NCBI GenBank assembly: GCA_900771955.1
Contig: CAAGPW010000058.1
Span: forward strand, 1 to 5,673
DNA: 5,673 bases
Source of the DNA: Lachnospiraceae bacterium
GTDB lineage: Bacteria > Bacillota > Clostridia > Lachnospirales > Lachnospiraceae
Reading direction: 5' to 3'
The first letter of the stretch is position 1. Every line of letters begins with the position of its first letter. The translations under genes were made by a program, and so were the position numbers. Of the stretch, positions 1 through 5,673 are shown piece after piece. The notes below the pieces were generated by a model. It was given only the letters and a program-made list of their open reading frames with translations. It ran no database searches and was not told the DNA's origin.

Positions 1-1251
1 CTGCTGTGCTTCATCCCGAAGTATAGCATTTAGTGCAGGACAGTCTATCAACAGCATCATTTCTGTATCCAGATAGGCACTACGCATATCCCAGTTAAAT
101 GATCCGATGATGCTAATTCGATCATCAATCAGAATCGTTTTAGTGTGCATGGAGAAGCTGCCGTTCCACTCACATATATCAACACCCGTTTCTAAAATAT
201 CATCCCTATGATTGAGATAATCAGCGCAGCCCCACGGATTTGCTCCACTCTGCGGCGCGTTGGTAATGACCTGTACCTGTACATTGTCGGTGACCTTTTT
301 GAGTGCATTATACATAGCTTGGTTGCAGATCATGTATGGGGTTTGCAACACAATATTTTGTTCACCCTTCTGCATCAGCGTTGTCAAGGTATTCAGAAGC
401 ATCGGCTCCTTATTCCACGCAGTGCAATCACCACTTAAAAGTGCGACTTCATTTGTCTGGAGCGTTTCTGTCTCCCAGTTAATCGCTGTTAACTGTTTTG
501 CGTCATTGATCTCAGTCCAACGTCTTGCAAGAATGGCAGTAGCTTTTTTAACCCTGTGATTCTCAGCCTCTGCGTGGAATGCACGGTTGGTATCAAGTAA
601 CCATATCCTATCAAAATATTCTAACAAGGTATTAGCGGACGCTGTTGTGAAACCGCCGTTGTATACGACTATATCACGATCTATGTTCTGACGTGACGTA
701 CCCCCACTCCCAAGGAATAAGTCGCTAGTGTTCCGCCCACCCATAAGATATGTAGATCGGTCGATAATCAAGTATTTATCGTGGCAGCGATAATTGACCG
801 TCCAAAGTTGCGTCAGCCGAATAGGGTTGTAGAATTTGACCTCCACATTGTCGTGCGCTGCCAATGCCTGAAACACATCACTGCCGCTTAAATGCAGTTG
901 CGCATTGATTCCGTCAATAATGAGCCGTACTTGTACGCCGCGCTCTGCCGCGCCCCAAAGCGCCGCGATCACATCTGTTCCACTGCTGTCGGCGCGGAAG
1001 TCAAAGGTTGAGAGAATGATTTCTTCCTGTGCCGAACGAATGAGCCTCAGCCTCCAAAGAAGTGCATCCTCGTTATTGTCAATCAAGCAAACTCGTTCAG
1101 ACGTTGTTATGGATACTTCTGCCTGCGTATCACTCTTTTCATGTGTTCCAATCAGCGGAGGAATAATTAAAGAAACAAGTAGATATATCAAAAAGCATAA
1201 TGACACACCTAAAACTAGTTTGAAGCATTTTATGCGAAAGGTTTTTTTCAT
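1..1251 (-). CDS. ClsC/YmdC-like phospholipase D family protein, membrane-anchored (3' end outside window)
   Basis: Second HKD-type phosphatidyltransferase or phospholipase of the locus. I translated 417 codons without a stop; the C-terminus runs off the left edge. Residues 1-35 form a signal anchor (MKKTFRIK, then a hydrophobic span at about 12-34), so the catalytic part is probably outside the cell membrane. PLD half 1 has GAAERGVQVRLIIDG (100-114) and HKD motif 1 HDKYLIID (H157, K159, D164), followed by GGRN (171-174). PLD half 2 has QTPYM (303-307), HKD motif 2 HTKTILID (H369, K371, D376), and GSFNWDMRSAYLDTEM (383-398). GGRN together with GSFNxDxRSAxLxTEM is the pattern of E. coli ClsC (about 473 residues), different from the GGIN/GTVNLD pattern of the upstream cardiolipin synthase. 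Some tens of C-terminal residues are missing. The start may instead be the TTG at 1275. It lies 66 bases after the AI-2E gene. Confidence 0.87.
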   Translation of the reverse strand, partial: MKKTFRIKCFKLVLGVSLCFLIYLLVSLIIPPLIGTHEKSDTQAEVSITTSERVCLIDNNEDALLWRLRLIRSAQEEIILSTFDFRADSSGTDVIAALWGAAERGVQVRLIIDGINAQLHLSGSDVFQALAAHDNVEVKFYNPIRLTQLWTVNYRCHDKYLIIDRSTYLMGGRNTSDLFLGSGGTSRQNIDRDIVVYNGGFTTASANTLLEYFDRIWLLDTNRAFHAEAENHRVKKATAILARRWTEINDAKQLTAINWETETLQTNEVALLSGDCTAWNKEPMLLNTLTTLMQKGEQNIVLQTPYMICNQAMYNALKKVTDNVQVQVITNAPQSGANPWGCADYLNHRDDILETGVDICEWNGSFSMHTKTILIDDRISIIGSFNWDMRSAYLDTEMMLLIDCPALNAILRDEAQQ

Positions 1252-1265
1252 GTTTGATTCGATTT

Positions 1266-1269
1266 CTCC
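1266..1269 (-). promoter_or_regulatory. Candidate ribosome binding site of the ClsC-like gene
   Basis: GGAG, 14 bases before the ATG at 1251, which is longer than the usual spacing. An AGGA at 1285-1288 sits 9 bases before an in-frame TTG at 1275-1273 and would serve a start eight codons earlier. The choice between the two is therefore open. Confidence 0.4.
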
Positions 1270-1317
1270 AAGCAAATCATTTTTTCCTGAGTTGCTAATT
1301 TTATCTGCAAAATTGAC

Positions 1318-2472
1318 TTATTTATGAGGACTATCATTCTCGTCTGAGTTGTTTTGTACATTGGACAGCTCCGGTTTGCGGGTATGCAGCCGCCGTTCGA
1401 TTGATTCGTGTAGAAGCTGAGATACAAGAGCCATTAACGGAATAAAGAAGATCATGCCAAGGACACCGAACAGTTTACCGCCCAGCAAAACCGCCAACAA
1501 CGTCCAGAATGGGGATAGCCCTACACTGTTTCCCACGACGTGAGGATAGATGAACTGATTTTCAACAAACTGAGTTGCCTGATAGACGATAAAGCATAGG
1601 AGCGCCTTGTTCGGAGCCGCCAATAAAGTAAATAAAATGCCGAAAGCGCAGGAGAGAAATGCTCCAATATAAGGAACGAATGCAAAGGCGGCAGTTAAAA
1701 CGGCTGTTAGCCCCGCATATGGAATCCCTGCAACAGAAAGCGAAAGAAAGATCAATGTTCCAAGAATCATAACCTCGACACACTGACCAGAAAGAAACTT
1801 CGCATAGGTGTCATGTGCAAGTTTCGAAATATGGCAAATTCTATCTGCAACGGATTCCTTACAGTAGGCATACAGTGCCCGTTTGCTTTGACTGCTCAAT
1901 TCACGCCATCCAATTAGCACATAGAATGTGATCACAAGTGAAATTGCAACATCAGCAATCGCAGATACCGTAGAGCCAGCAACATTGGCAACTGAGGAAA
2001 TCACTGTGTTCATTTCGCTCGAAATGCTTTGCAGAATAGATTTCCAATCGAGCGCAGCAAAATGTGCCGACAGTTTCTCTGTGTCAATGCCGTATCTTTG
2101 CAATAAGCCGACCCAGTCAGGCCATTTTTCTTGAACAAGAGCAGCAATGCTTTTTACAGATGCAGTGAGCTGTGGAATCGCAATTACACACAGAAGAGCA
2201 ATAATCGCAATAACACATATCAGCGTCAGTAACAGGCTTATCATGTCTATTTGCCGATCTGTAGCTTTAGTCAGCTTTCGTCGAAGCCTCTTTGCCAGTC
2301 CGCGCACGGGTACACTCAGAACAAAGGCCAGCAAAAGGCCTGATAAAATCGGAGCGAGCAAGCCAATACACGATTTTAGAAAGTTGGCAACATAGTTTAG
2401 ATTGTTGAATGCCGCAAATAAGATCACCCCAAACGTGATTAGTAGAAGCGGTTTTTTGTAGGATTTATCCAT
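1318..2472 (-). CDS. AI-2E family (PF01594) membrane permease
   Basis: Polytopic membrane protein of 384 residues in the PF01594 family (YdiK/PerM/TqsA/YtvI group). The family is named after autoinducer-2 export by TqsA, but most members have no proven substrate. Architecture fits: two spans at about 8-25 and 31-53, a basic loop (KRLRRKL, 61-67), a span at 76-99, an extracytoplasmic amphipathic region at 100-160, a span at 165-188, then a C-terminal block of spans from about 233 to 352. Family motifs are KFLSGQ (225-230), FVPYIGAF (265-272), and a FVENQFIYPHVVG stretch (302-314) leading to GLSPFWTLLAVLLGG (318-332). The last 20 residues are hydrophilic. It begins 2 bases after the PAP2 stop. 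Being inside a lipid-enzyme operon suggests a lipid-related or envelope role rather than quorum signalling; this is inference. Confidence 0.92.
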   Translation of the reverse strand: MDKSYKKPLLLITFGVILFAAFNNLNYVANFLKSCIGLLAPILSGLLLAFVLSVPVRGLAKRLRRKLTKATDRQIDMISLLLTLICVIAIIALLCVIAIPQLTASVKSIAALVQEKWPDWVGLLQRYGIDTEKLSAHFAALDWKSILQSISSEMNTVISSVANVAGSTVSAIADVAISLVITFYVLIGWRELSSQSKRALYAYCKESVADRICHISKLAHDTYAKFLSGQCVEVMILGTLIFLSLSVAGIPYAGLTAVLTAAFAFVPYIGAFLSCAFGILFTLLAAPNKALLCFIVYQATQFVENQFIYPHVVGNSVGLSPFWTLLAVLLGGKLFGVLGMIFFIPLMALVSQLLHESIERRLHTRKPELSNVQNNSDENDSPHK

Positions 2473-2474
2473 GA

Positions 2475-3176
2475 TTACATCCTCGTAAGAAATCGGTTTG
2501 TTTTATTATTGGGGAGTATCTTATAGGCAATCCACCAACCAAAGAAACAGACTGGCAATGCAGCGAGAACATCCATGATAGAATGCTGTTTCATAAAAAC
2601 GGTGGAGAGACTGATACACACGGCGATTGATGTAGCAGCGATTTTCCATCCGACGCTTTGGAGCGCCTTGCAATCCCATAACCCAAACATCGCGGCAACG
2701 GAGCCTATTACATGAAGTGAGGGGCAAACATTTGTATTGGTATCGAAACTATAGAATAATTCAATAAAGCGTGTAAGTAGATTATTGCGTACAAATGCTT
2801 CTGGCCGCAAATTTTGGCAGGTTGGAAAGAACAGGTAAATCAAAACCGTGATCGTATAGGTGACTATCACAAAATACATCATACGCCGAAATGCAGGTAC
2901 ATCGACGAAAAAAGTATAAACCAACGTACCGATTAGAAAGACAAACCAAAATAGATACGGAATCAACGCCCATTCACAAAATGGTATTATATCATCGAGT
3001 CCACAATAGACGGGATAGTAATTTCGTTGCGGTTGCAACCGCTCAAGAAACAAAAACAGCAAGCCGAAAATTGGCCAGTAAAGCAATAGCCTGACGTGAG
3101 AAAATTCAGGTGTATTAAGTTTATGGATGCGGAACTCACGGTAATTAACTTCCGGCTTTATATGATTACTTTGCAT
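2475..3176 (-). CDS. PAP2-superfamily membrane protein, Aur1/inositolphosphotransferase-like
   Basis: Integral membrane protein of 233 residues in the PAP2 (type 2 phosphatidic acid phosphatase) superfamily, whose members remove or transfer phosphate-linked groups on lipids. Visible motifs are NLRPE (122-126; arginine of motif 1), CPSLH (151-155; motif 2, H155), and STVFMKQHSIMD (191-202; motif 3, H198 and D202). PSLH instead of PSGH, and KQH before the aspartate, are typical of the Aur1-like PAP2_3 branch, which includes inositolphosphotransferases. Hydrophobic segments lie near 28-45, 70-91, 99-118, 155-167, 178-195 and 203-220, suggesting about six spans. The ATG at 3176 overlaps the previous gene by 11 bases and has a weak GGA 9 bases upstream. 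The frame stays open to an ATG at 3269, but that would mean a 104-base overlap and a basic, non-family extension. The alternatives are a lipid phosphatase or a headgroup transferase. Confidence 0.87.
   Translation of the reverse strand: MQSNHIKPEVNYREFRIHKLNTPEFSHVRLLLYWPIFGLLFLFLERLQPQRNYYPVYCGLDDIIPFCEWALIPYLFWFVFLIGTLVYTFFVDVPAFRRMMYFVIVTYTITVLIYLFFPTCQNLRPEAFVRNNLLTRFIELFYSFDTNTNVCPSLHVIGSVAAMFGLWDCKALQSVGWKIAATSIAVCISLSTVFMKQHSIMDVLAALPVCFFGWWIAYKILPNNKTNRFLTRM
2481..2484 (-). promoter_or_regulatory. Ribosome binding site of the AI-2E family gene
   Basis: GAGG, 8 bases before the ATG at 2472. It lies inside the last codons of the PAP2 gene, which fits coupled translation. Confidence 0.65.
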
Positions 3177-4284
3177 GACTGTATATCCATTCATAGATTT
3201 TATCGGCTGCCGTACATTCCGTCTGCGACCGCATTGCCGCGCGCATTTTAGAAAGAAGCACTGGGGCATTTAGCGTTTTTATTGTGGTGTCTGCGATTGC
3301 TTTTGGCGTATTGGCTGTGACGGCCATTCCATTACGCAGAAAAAAATTCAGATTATGTGTCTCGCAGCCAGCCACTGCATCGATAAGCACCATTGGTAAC
3401 TCTGCCGCCATTGCCTCAGATGTACTTAGACCTCCGGGCTTTGTCAGGAATAGGTCTGAGGCTTGCATGAGCTGCGGCACATTATTGACGGTTCCCAGAA
3501 CATGAACTTGAGAATACTTTTCTGTTCTTTTTTGGAGTTTTTTGCGTAAATCATCATTTGTGCCGCATACAACACTAAGTTCTTGTTCTGTTGTGAGGTA
3601 AGGGCAGAGATACGATATAATCTCCTCCATTGGACCGCAGCCCATGCTACCGCACATCATTAAAATATGCTGATGAGCAGGAGAGATTCCGGCGTTGGCT
3701 TTTCCTGCTTCTTGTGACACACGCTGGTAGAATTGCTGCCGCACAGGGATTCCACTGGCGATCAGCTTTTGAGGTTGAAGTCCACATTGTTCAAACTCAC
3801 CTAACAGCGAAGCGGACGGAATGAAATACCAGTCCAGCGCAGAATCCGCTGTGCAGGGAGCGCAGGTATAGTCTGTAGAAATGTGGCTCGTTACAAGCTG
3901 TAAGCATGGGTGCTGTCGGCGCATTTCTGTCAACGCCAAGGCTGGGAATACATGAGTACAGATAATATTATCATAGCCTGCAGAGCGGATGTATTGATAC
4001 ATCCGCTCTGCGCCGGAGGAAAGTAGCTTATAGATCGGCGTTCCCTCACAAAAAATATCTTCGTGAGATTCCGCACGCTGATACCCAGCATCAAAAAGCC
4101 TTGGAGCATGGCGGTAAATTCGGGTATGCCAATTAGAAATAAACGTGGATGCTTTTTCTGAAATAAACTGCAAAGAATCTATAATATTGCAGATTTCTCC
4201 GCGAGAGTGGTAGGCTTCCTGGACTGCTTGCGCACAGGAGTTATGCCCTGCGCCAGTGTTGCAGCTTAGAATTAGTGTTTGCAT
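3166..4284 (-). CDS. MGDG synthase/UgtP-like processive glycosyltransferase (GT28)
   Basis: Predicted cytoplasmic, membrane-associated enzyme of 372 residues that moves a sugar from a UDP-sugar to a lipid such as diacylglycerol. The N-terminal MGDG-synthase domain shows the glycine-rich TGAGHNSCAQAV (10-21), the conserved THVFPALAL (110-118), and a DYTC...DWYFIPS acceptor-side region (138-157). The C-terminal GT28 domain shows MCGSMGCGP (210-218) and the nucleotide-sugar-binding stretch LTKPGGLSTSEAMAAELPM (280-298), followed by a G..E..N pattern (306-311). Length fits the UgtP/MGDG group of about 370-390 residues, and no membrane span is evident. MurG is a distant alternative, but the N-terminal domain argues against it. 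The start has an AGGAG site at good spacing. The end overlaps the PAP2 start by 11 bases. Codons 92-102 contain a 32-bp palindrome. Which sugar and which lipid cannot be read from sequence. Confidence 0.9.
   Translation of the reverse strand: MQTLILSCNTGAGHNSCAQAVQEAYHSRGEICNIIDSLQFISEKASTFISNWHTRIYRHAPRLFDAGYQRAESHEDIFCEGTPIYKLLSSGAERMYQYIRSAGYDNIICTHVFPALALTEMRRQHPCLQLVTSHISTDYTCAPCTADSALDWYFIPSASLLGEFEQCGLQPQKLIASGIPVRQQFYQRVSQEAGKANAGISPAHQHILMMCGSMGCGPMEEIISYLCPYLTTEQELSVVCGTNDDLRKKLQKRTEKYSQVHVLGTVNNVPQLMQASDLFLTKPGGLSTSEAMAAELPMVLIDAVAGCETHNLNFFLRNGMAVTANTPKAIADTTIKTLNAPVLLSKMRAAMRSQTECTAADKIYEWIYSHAK
3980..4011. repeat. Near-perfect 32-bp inverted repeat inside the glycosyltransferase gene
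   Basis: The arms are 3980-3994 (GCAGAGCGGATGTAT) and 3997-4011 (ATACATCCGCTCTGC). They are exact reverse complements, separated by only two bases (TG). It lies in frame within codons 92-102 of the glycosyltransferase (AERMYQYIRSA). The mRNA could form a long stem of about 13 pairs after loop strain. No T-run follows on either strand, so it is not a standard terminator. Confidence 0.9.
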
Positions 4285-4290
4285 TTGAAT

Positions 4291-4295
4291 CTCCT
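4291..4295 (-). promoter_or_regulatory. Ribosome binding site of the glycosyltransferase gene
   Basis: AGGAG, 6 bases upstream of the ATG at 4284. It shares bases with the TAG stop of the preceding gene, so the two are probably translationally coupled. Confidence 0.75.
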
Positions 4296-4755
4296 ATTTT
4301 TTCCTTTGCTGCATAGCAAACAGCTTTTGCAGGCGTGGGCGATTATAGCGCCGGACAACAATAAACGGCAAATTACCCAGCACAATGTAGATAATCGTTA
4401 TACATACCCCGCCAACACCGGACCATATTTTCAGCAGTCCAAGACCGGCGATAGACAACAGAATATGTGTCCACTCTGCCACGCAAGTTTCTTCTATCAT
4501 GCGCGGCAAGTTCTCATAGTTTTCCTTTGTCAGTTTCTTTTCCGGCATGATTTTAACGAATATGCGGCTCATATCGGGGATCTTTGCCTGCCATTTCCGA
4601 ACATGAAGCCGCTTCCATAGTTTTTGCTCTGCCGGGTGGCAGACCCAAGGAAAACGATCGGCGTGAAACCAATGCTTCGGGATCAAGCGCCCCACTACAA
4701 AGGAGAGAACCCCTAACGCCGCGATATATAGCAGACACATAAGAAAATGCTTCAT
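4294..4755 (-). CDS. CrtO-family membrane acyltransferase-like protein (glycosyl-4,4'-diaponeurosporenoate acyltransferase family)
   Basis: Small membrane protein of 153 residues related to staphylococcal CrtO, which attaches a fatty acid to the sugar of a glycosylated carotenoid in staphyloxanthin synthesis. Matches to CrtO recalled from memory are the VRKW core of LHVRKWQAKIPD (50-61), the EETCVAEWTHIL block (88-99; CrtO has IETKRAELIHWI), and NLPFIVVRRYNRPRL (128-142; CrtO has NVPIIIVQRYNRPRL). Membrane segments are predicted at about 4-22 and 110-134, with a shorter hydrophobic stretch near 97-109. The start at 4755 is chosen for its ribosome binding site. The stop TAG overlaps the ribosome binding site of the glycosyltransferase gene. 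No carotenoid genes are in the window, so the acceptor may instead be the glycolipid made by the next gene; that is inference. Family membership is fairly sure, enzymatic function is not shown. Confidence 0.8.
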   Translation of the reverse strand: MKHFLMCLLYIAALGVLSFVVGRLIPKHWFHADRFPWVCHPAEQKLWKRLHVRKWQAKIPDMSRIFVKIMPEKKLTKENYENLPRMIEETCVAEWTHILLSIAGLGLLKIWSGVGGVCITIIYIVLGNLPFIVVRRYNRPRLQKLFAMQQRKK

Positions 4756-4760
4756 AAAAA

Positions 4761-4764
4761 CCTC
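4761..4764 (-). promoter_or_regulatory. Ribosome binding site deciding the start of the CrtO-like gene
   Basis: GAGG on the minus strand, 5 bases before the ATG at 4755. It overlaps the TGA stop of the cardiolipin synthase gene. It favours this ATG over the in-frame ATG at 4797, which would add 14 residues and overlap the cardiolipin synthase gene by 35 bases. Confidence 0.7.
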
Positions 4765-5673
4765 AACATAGCGGTGCGAAAATACGAAGGACACCATCTA
4801 CGACCCAGCGGCGCGAATAATGTTTCATATCATAGGGCTTTACCTCTTTACATTTTGCCTGTGTAGCGATGAAATCGTCCTTTATTGCTGCAATAATACT
4901 GGAACGATAAAAGAACGAATTGTTTTCAAAGTGGAGAAAGAGACTGCGGTAGTCCAGATTGACAGTTCCTATCGTCGCAACTTTGTCGTCTGATACAAAG
5001 CTCTTTGCATGAACGAAGCCGGGAGTATACTCATAAATCTTGATGCCGCCAGTCAGCAACACCTGATAAAAGCTCCGAGACATACGGAAAATCAGCTTCT
5101 TATCAGGGATGCCGGGCATAATGATCCGCACGTCTACACCACGTTGAGCAGCGGAAATCATTGCATCCATCAAGTCATCGCCAAGCATAAGATACGGTGT
5201 AAAAAACCATGCGTAATCCGTGCTTTGAGAAAGCAAGTCAATAAAGAGCTGATTACTGGTAGCTTCATGGTTAAGGGGCGAATCGTAGTAACTAAGCACA
5301 TAACCATCAAATGTGTGCGGCGGCGCAGGATACCTTTTGGGATATGTGGGCATTGCAAGCTGTCCTGCTTCTTTTTCCAGCGAAAATGCGTTCCAAAAGG
5401 TCAAGAACATATGGGTAAAATTTTTTACTGGCTCACCAGTAATCCGAAAGCCTGTGTCCTTCCAGTGTCCATAGGGATGTTCCAAATTGATATACCGATC
5501 TGCTAAGTTGATACCTCCGCTATAAGCAACTTCGTTGTCAATAATCAGCATTTTGCGATGATCGCGATAGTTTGCAGTTCCTTTTAAGGCAAGGAAAGGA
5601 TTAAAAGGAATACATGGAATGCCTTTCTTTTTCAGTTCACGGACATTACTGAAATTGAACGAAGAAATACTGC
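4763..5673 (-). CDS. cls: Cardiolipin synthase, phospholipase D family (5' end outside window)
   Basis: Membrane enzyme that joins phosphatidyl groups to make cardiolipin, normally from two phosphatidylglycerols. The frame is open from the right edge; the 302 visible residues are the C-terminal part. Counting from the first complete codon, HKD motif 1 is HRKMLIID (H38, K40, D45), followed by SGGINLADRYIN. HKD motif 2 is HAKSFVSD (H221, K223, D228), followed by GTVNLDYRSL. Both active-site halves are therefore intact. The spacing and the short hydrophobic end (LRIFAPLC) fit bacterial Cls proteins of roughly 480-510 residues, so about 200 residues, including the usual N-terminal membrane segments, lie outside. 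An internal ATG at 5551 sits inside HKD motif 1 and cannot be the real start. The stop codon TGA overlaps the ribosome binding site of the next gene, which indicates an operon. The family call is firm; substrate preference is inferred. Confidence 0.93.
   Translation of the reverse strand, partial: SISSFNFSNVRELKKKGIPCIPFNPFLALKGTANYRDHRKMLIIDNEVAYSGGINLADRYINLEHPYGHWKDTGFRITGEPVKNFTHMFLTFWNAFSLEKEAGQLAMPTYPKRYPAPPHTFDGYVLSYYDSPLNHEATSNQLFIDLLSQSTDYAWFFTPYLMLGDDLMDAMISAAQRGVDVRIIMPGIPDKKLIFRMSRSFYQVLLTGGIKIYEYTPGFVHAKSFVSDDKVATIGTVNLDYRSLFLHFENNSFFYRSSIIAAIKDDFIATQAKCKEVKPYDMKHYSRRWVVDGVLRIFAPLC

Noticed and set aside
905..1327. Plus-strand open frame of 140 codons
   Set aside because: It lies almost wholly antisense to the ClsC-like gene, whose two HKD motifs prove the minus strand is coding. 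Its product has no recognisable family features.
1285..1345. Possible promoter around the end of the AI-2E gene (TAAAAT near 1300 as a -10)
   Set aside because: No acceptable -35 element is found at the expected distance, and AT-rich matches of this kind are common by chance.
3177..3269. Upstream in-frame extension of the PAP2 gene to the ATG at 3269
   Set aside because: It would overlap the glycosyltransferase gene by 104 bases, adds a Cys/Arg-rich segment unlike PAP2 proteins, and has no convincing ribosome binding site.
3674..3712. Short inverted repeat AGCAGGA...TCCTGCT in the glycosyltransferase gene
   Set aside because: The arms are only 7 bases with a loop of more than 20 bases, well within chance for this length of sequence.
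3980..4011. Reading the palindrome as a rho-independent terminator
   Set aside because: No T-tract follows the stem on either strand and it lies in the middle of an intact gene.
4279..4620. Plus-strand open frame of 113 codons
   Set aside because: It is antisense to the CrtO-like gene, whose RYNRPRL motif establishes the true strand.
4756..4797. Longer start (ATG 4797) for the CrtO-like protein
   Set aside because: The ATG at 4755 has GAGG at ideal spacing and gives a typical start leading straight into the first membrane segment.
5009..5506. Plus-strand open frame of 165 codons
   Set aside because: It is antisense to the conserved part of the cardiolipin synthase and is a shadow of that gene.

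Overview
The window looks like part of the chromosome of a low-to-mid GC Gram-positive bacterium, most likely a Clostridia-type Firmicute. This is inferred from AGGAG/GAGG ribosome binding sites, tightly packed genes and the protein families present. I cannot name a species. All six supported genes lie on the minus strand, so transcription runs from high to low coordinates. Both ends of the window cut through a gene.

Layout in transcription order: (1) 5673-4763, the C-terminal part of a cardiolipin synthase with two HKD phospholipase D motifs; (2) 4755-4294, a small membrane protein of the CrtO acyltransferase family (glycosyl-4,4'-diaponeurosporenoate acyltransferase); (3) 4284-3166, a glycosyltransferase of the MGDG synthase/UgtP type (GT28); (4) 3176-2475, a PAP2 membrane protein of the Aur1-like branch; (5) 2472-1318, an AI-2E family (PF01594) membrane permease; (6) 1251-1, a second HKD protein resembling ClsC/YmdC, anchored by one N-terminal membrane segment and cut at its C-terminus by the window edge. 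Genes 1 to 5 are separated by 7, 9, -11 and 2 bases, which indicates one translationally coupled operon. Gene 6 follows after 66 bases. No promoter or rho-independent terminator is convincing inside the window.

The shared theme is membrane lipid chemistry. There are two phosphatidyl-transfer enzymes, a diacylglycerol-type glycosyltransferase, an acyltransferase-family protein that may act on a glycosylated lipid, a PAP2 phosphatase or headgroup transferase, and a polytopic membrane protein. I infer a glycolipid/cardiolipin synthesis or remodelling locus. The individual families are recognisable, but the joint product is not deducible from sequence alone. The most striking non-coding signal is a near-perfect 32-bp palindrome (15-bp arms, 2-bp centre) inside the glycosyltransferase gene. 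There are no RNA genes, mobile elements or CRISPR arrays that I can see, and no gene-free stretch longer than 66 bases.
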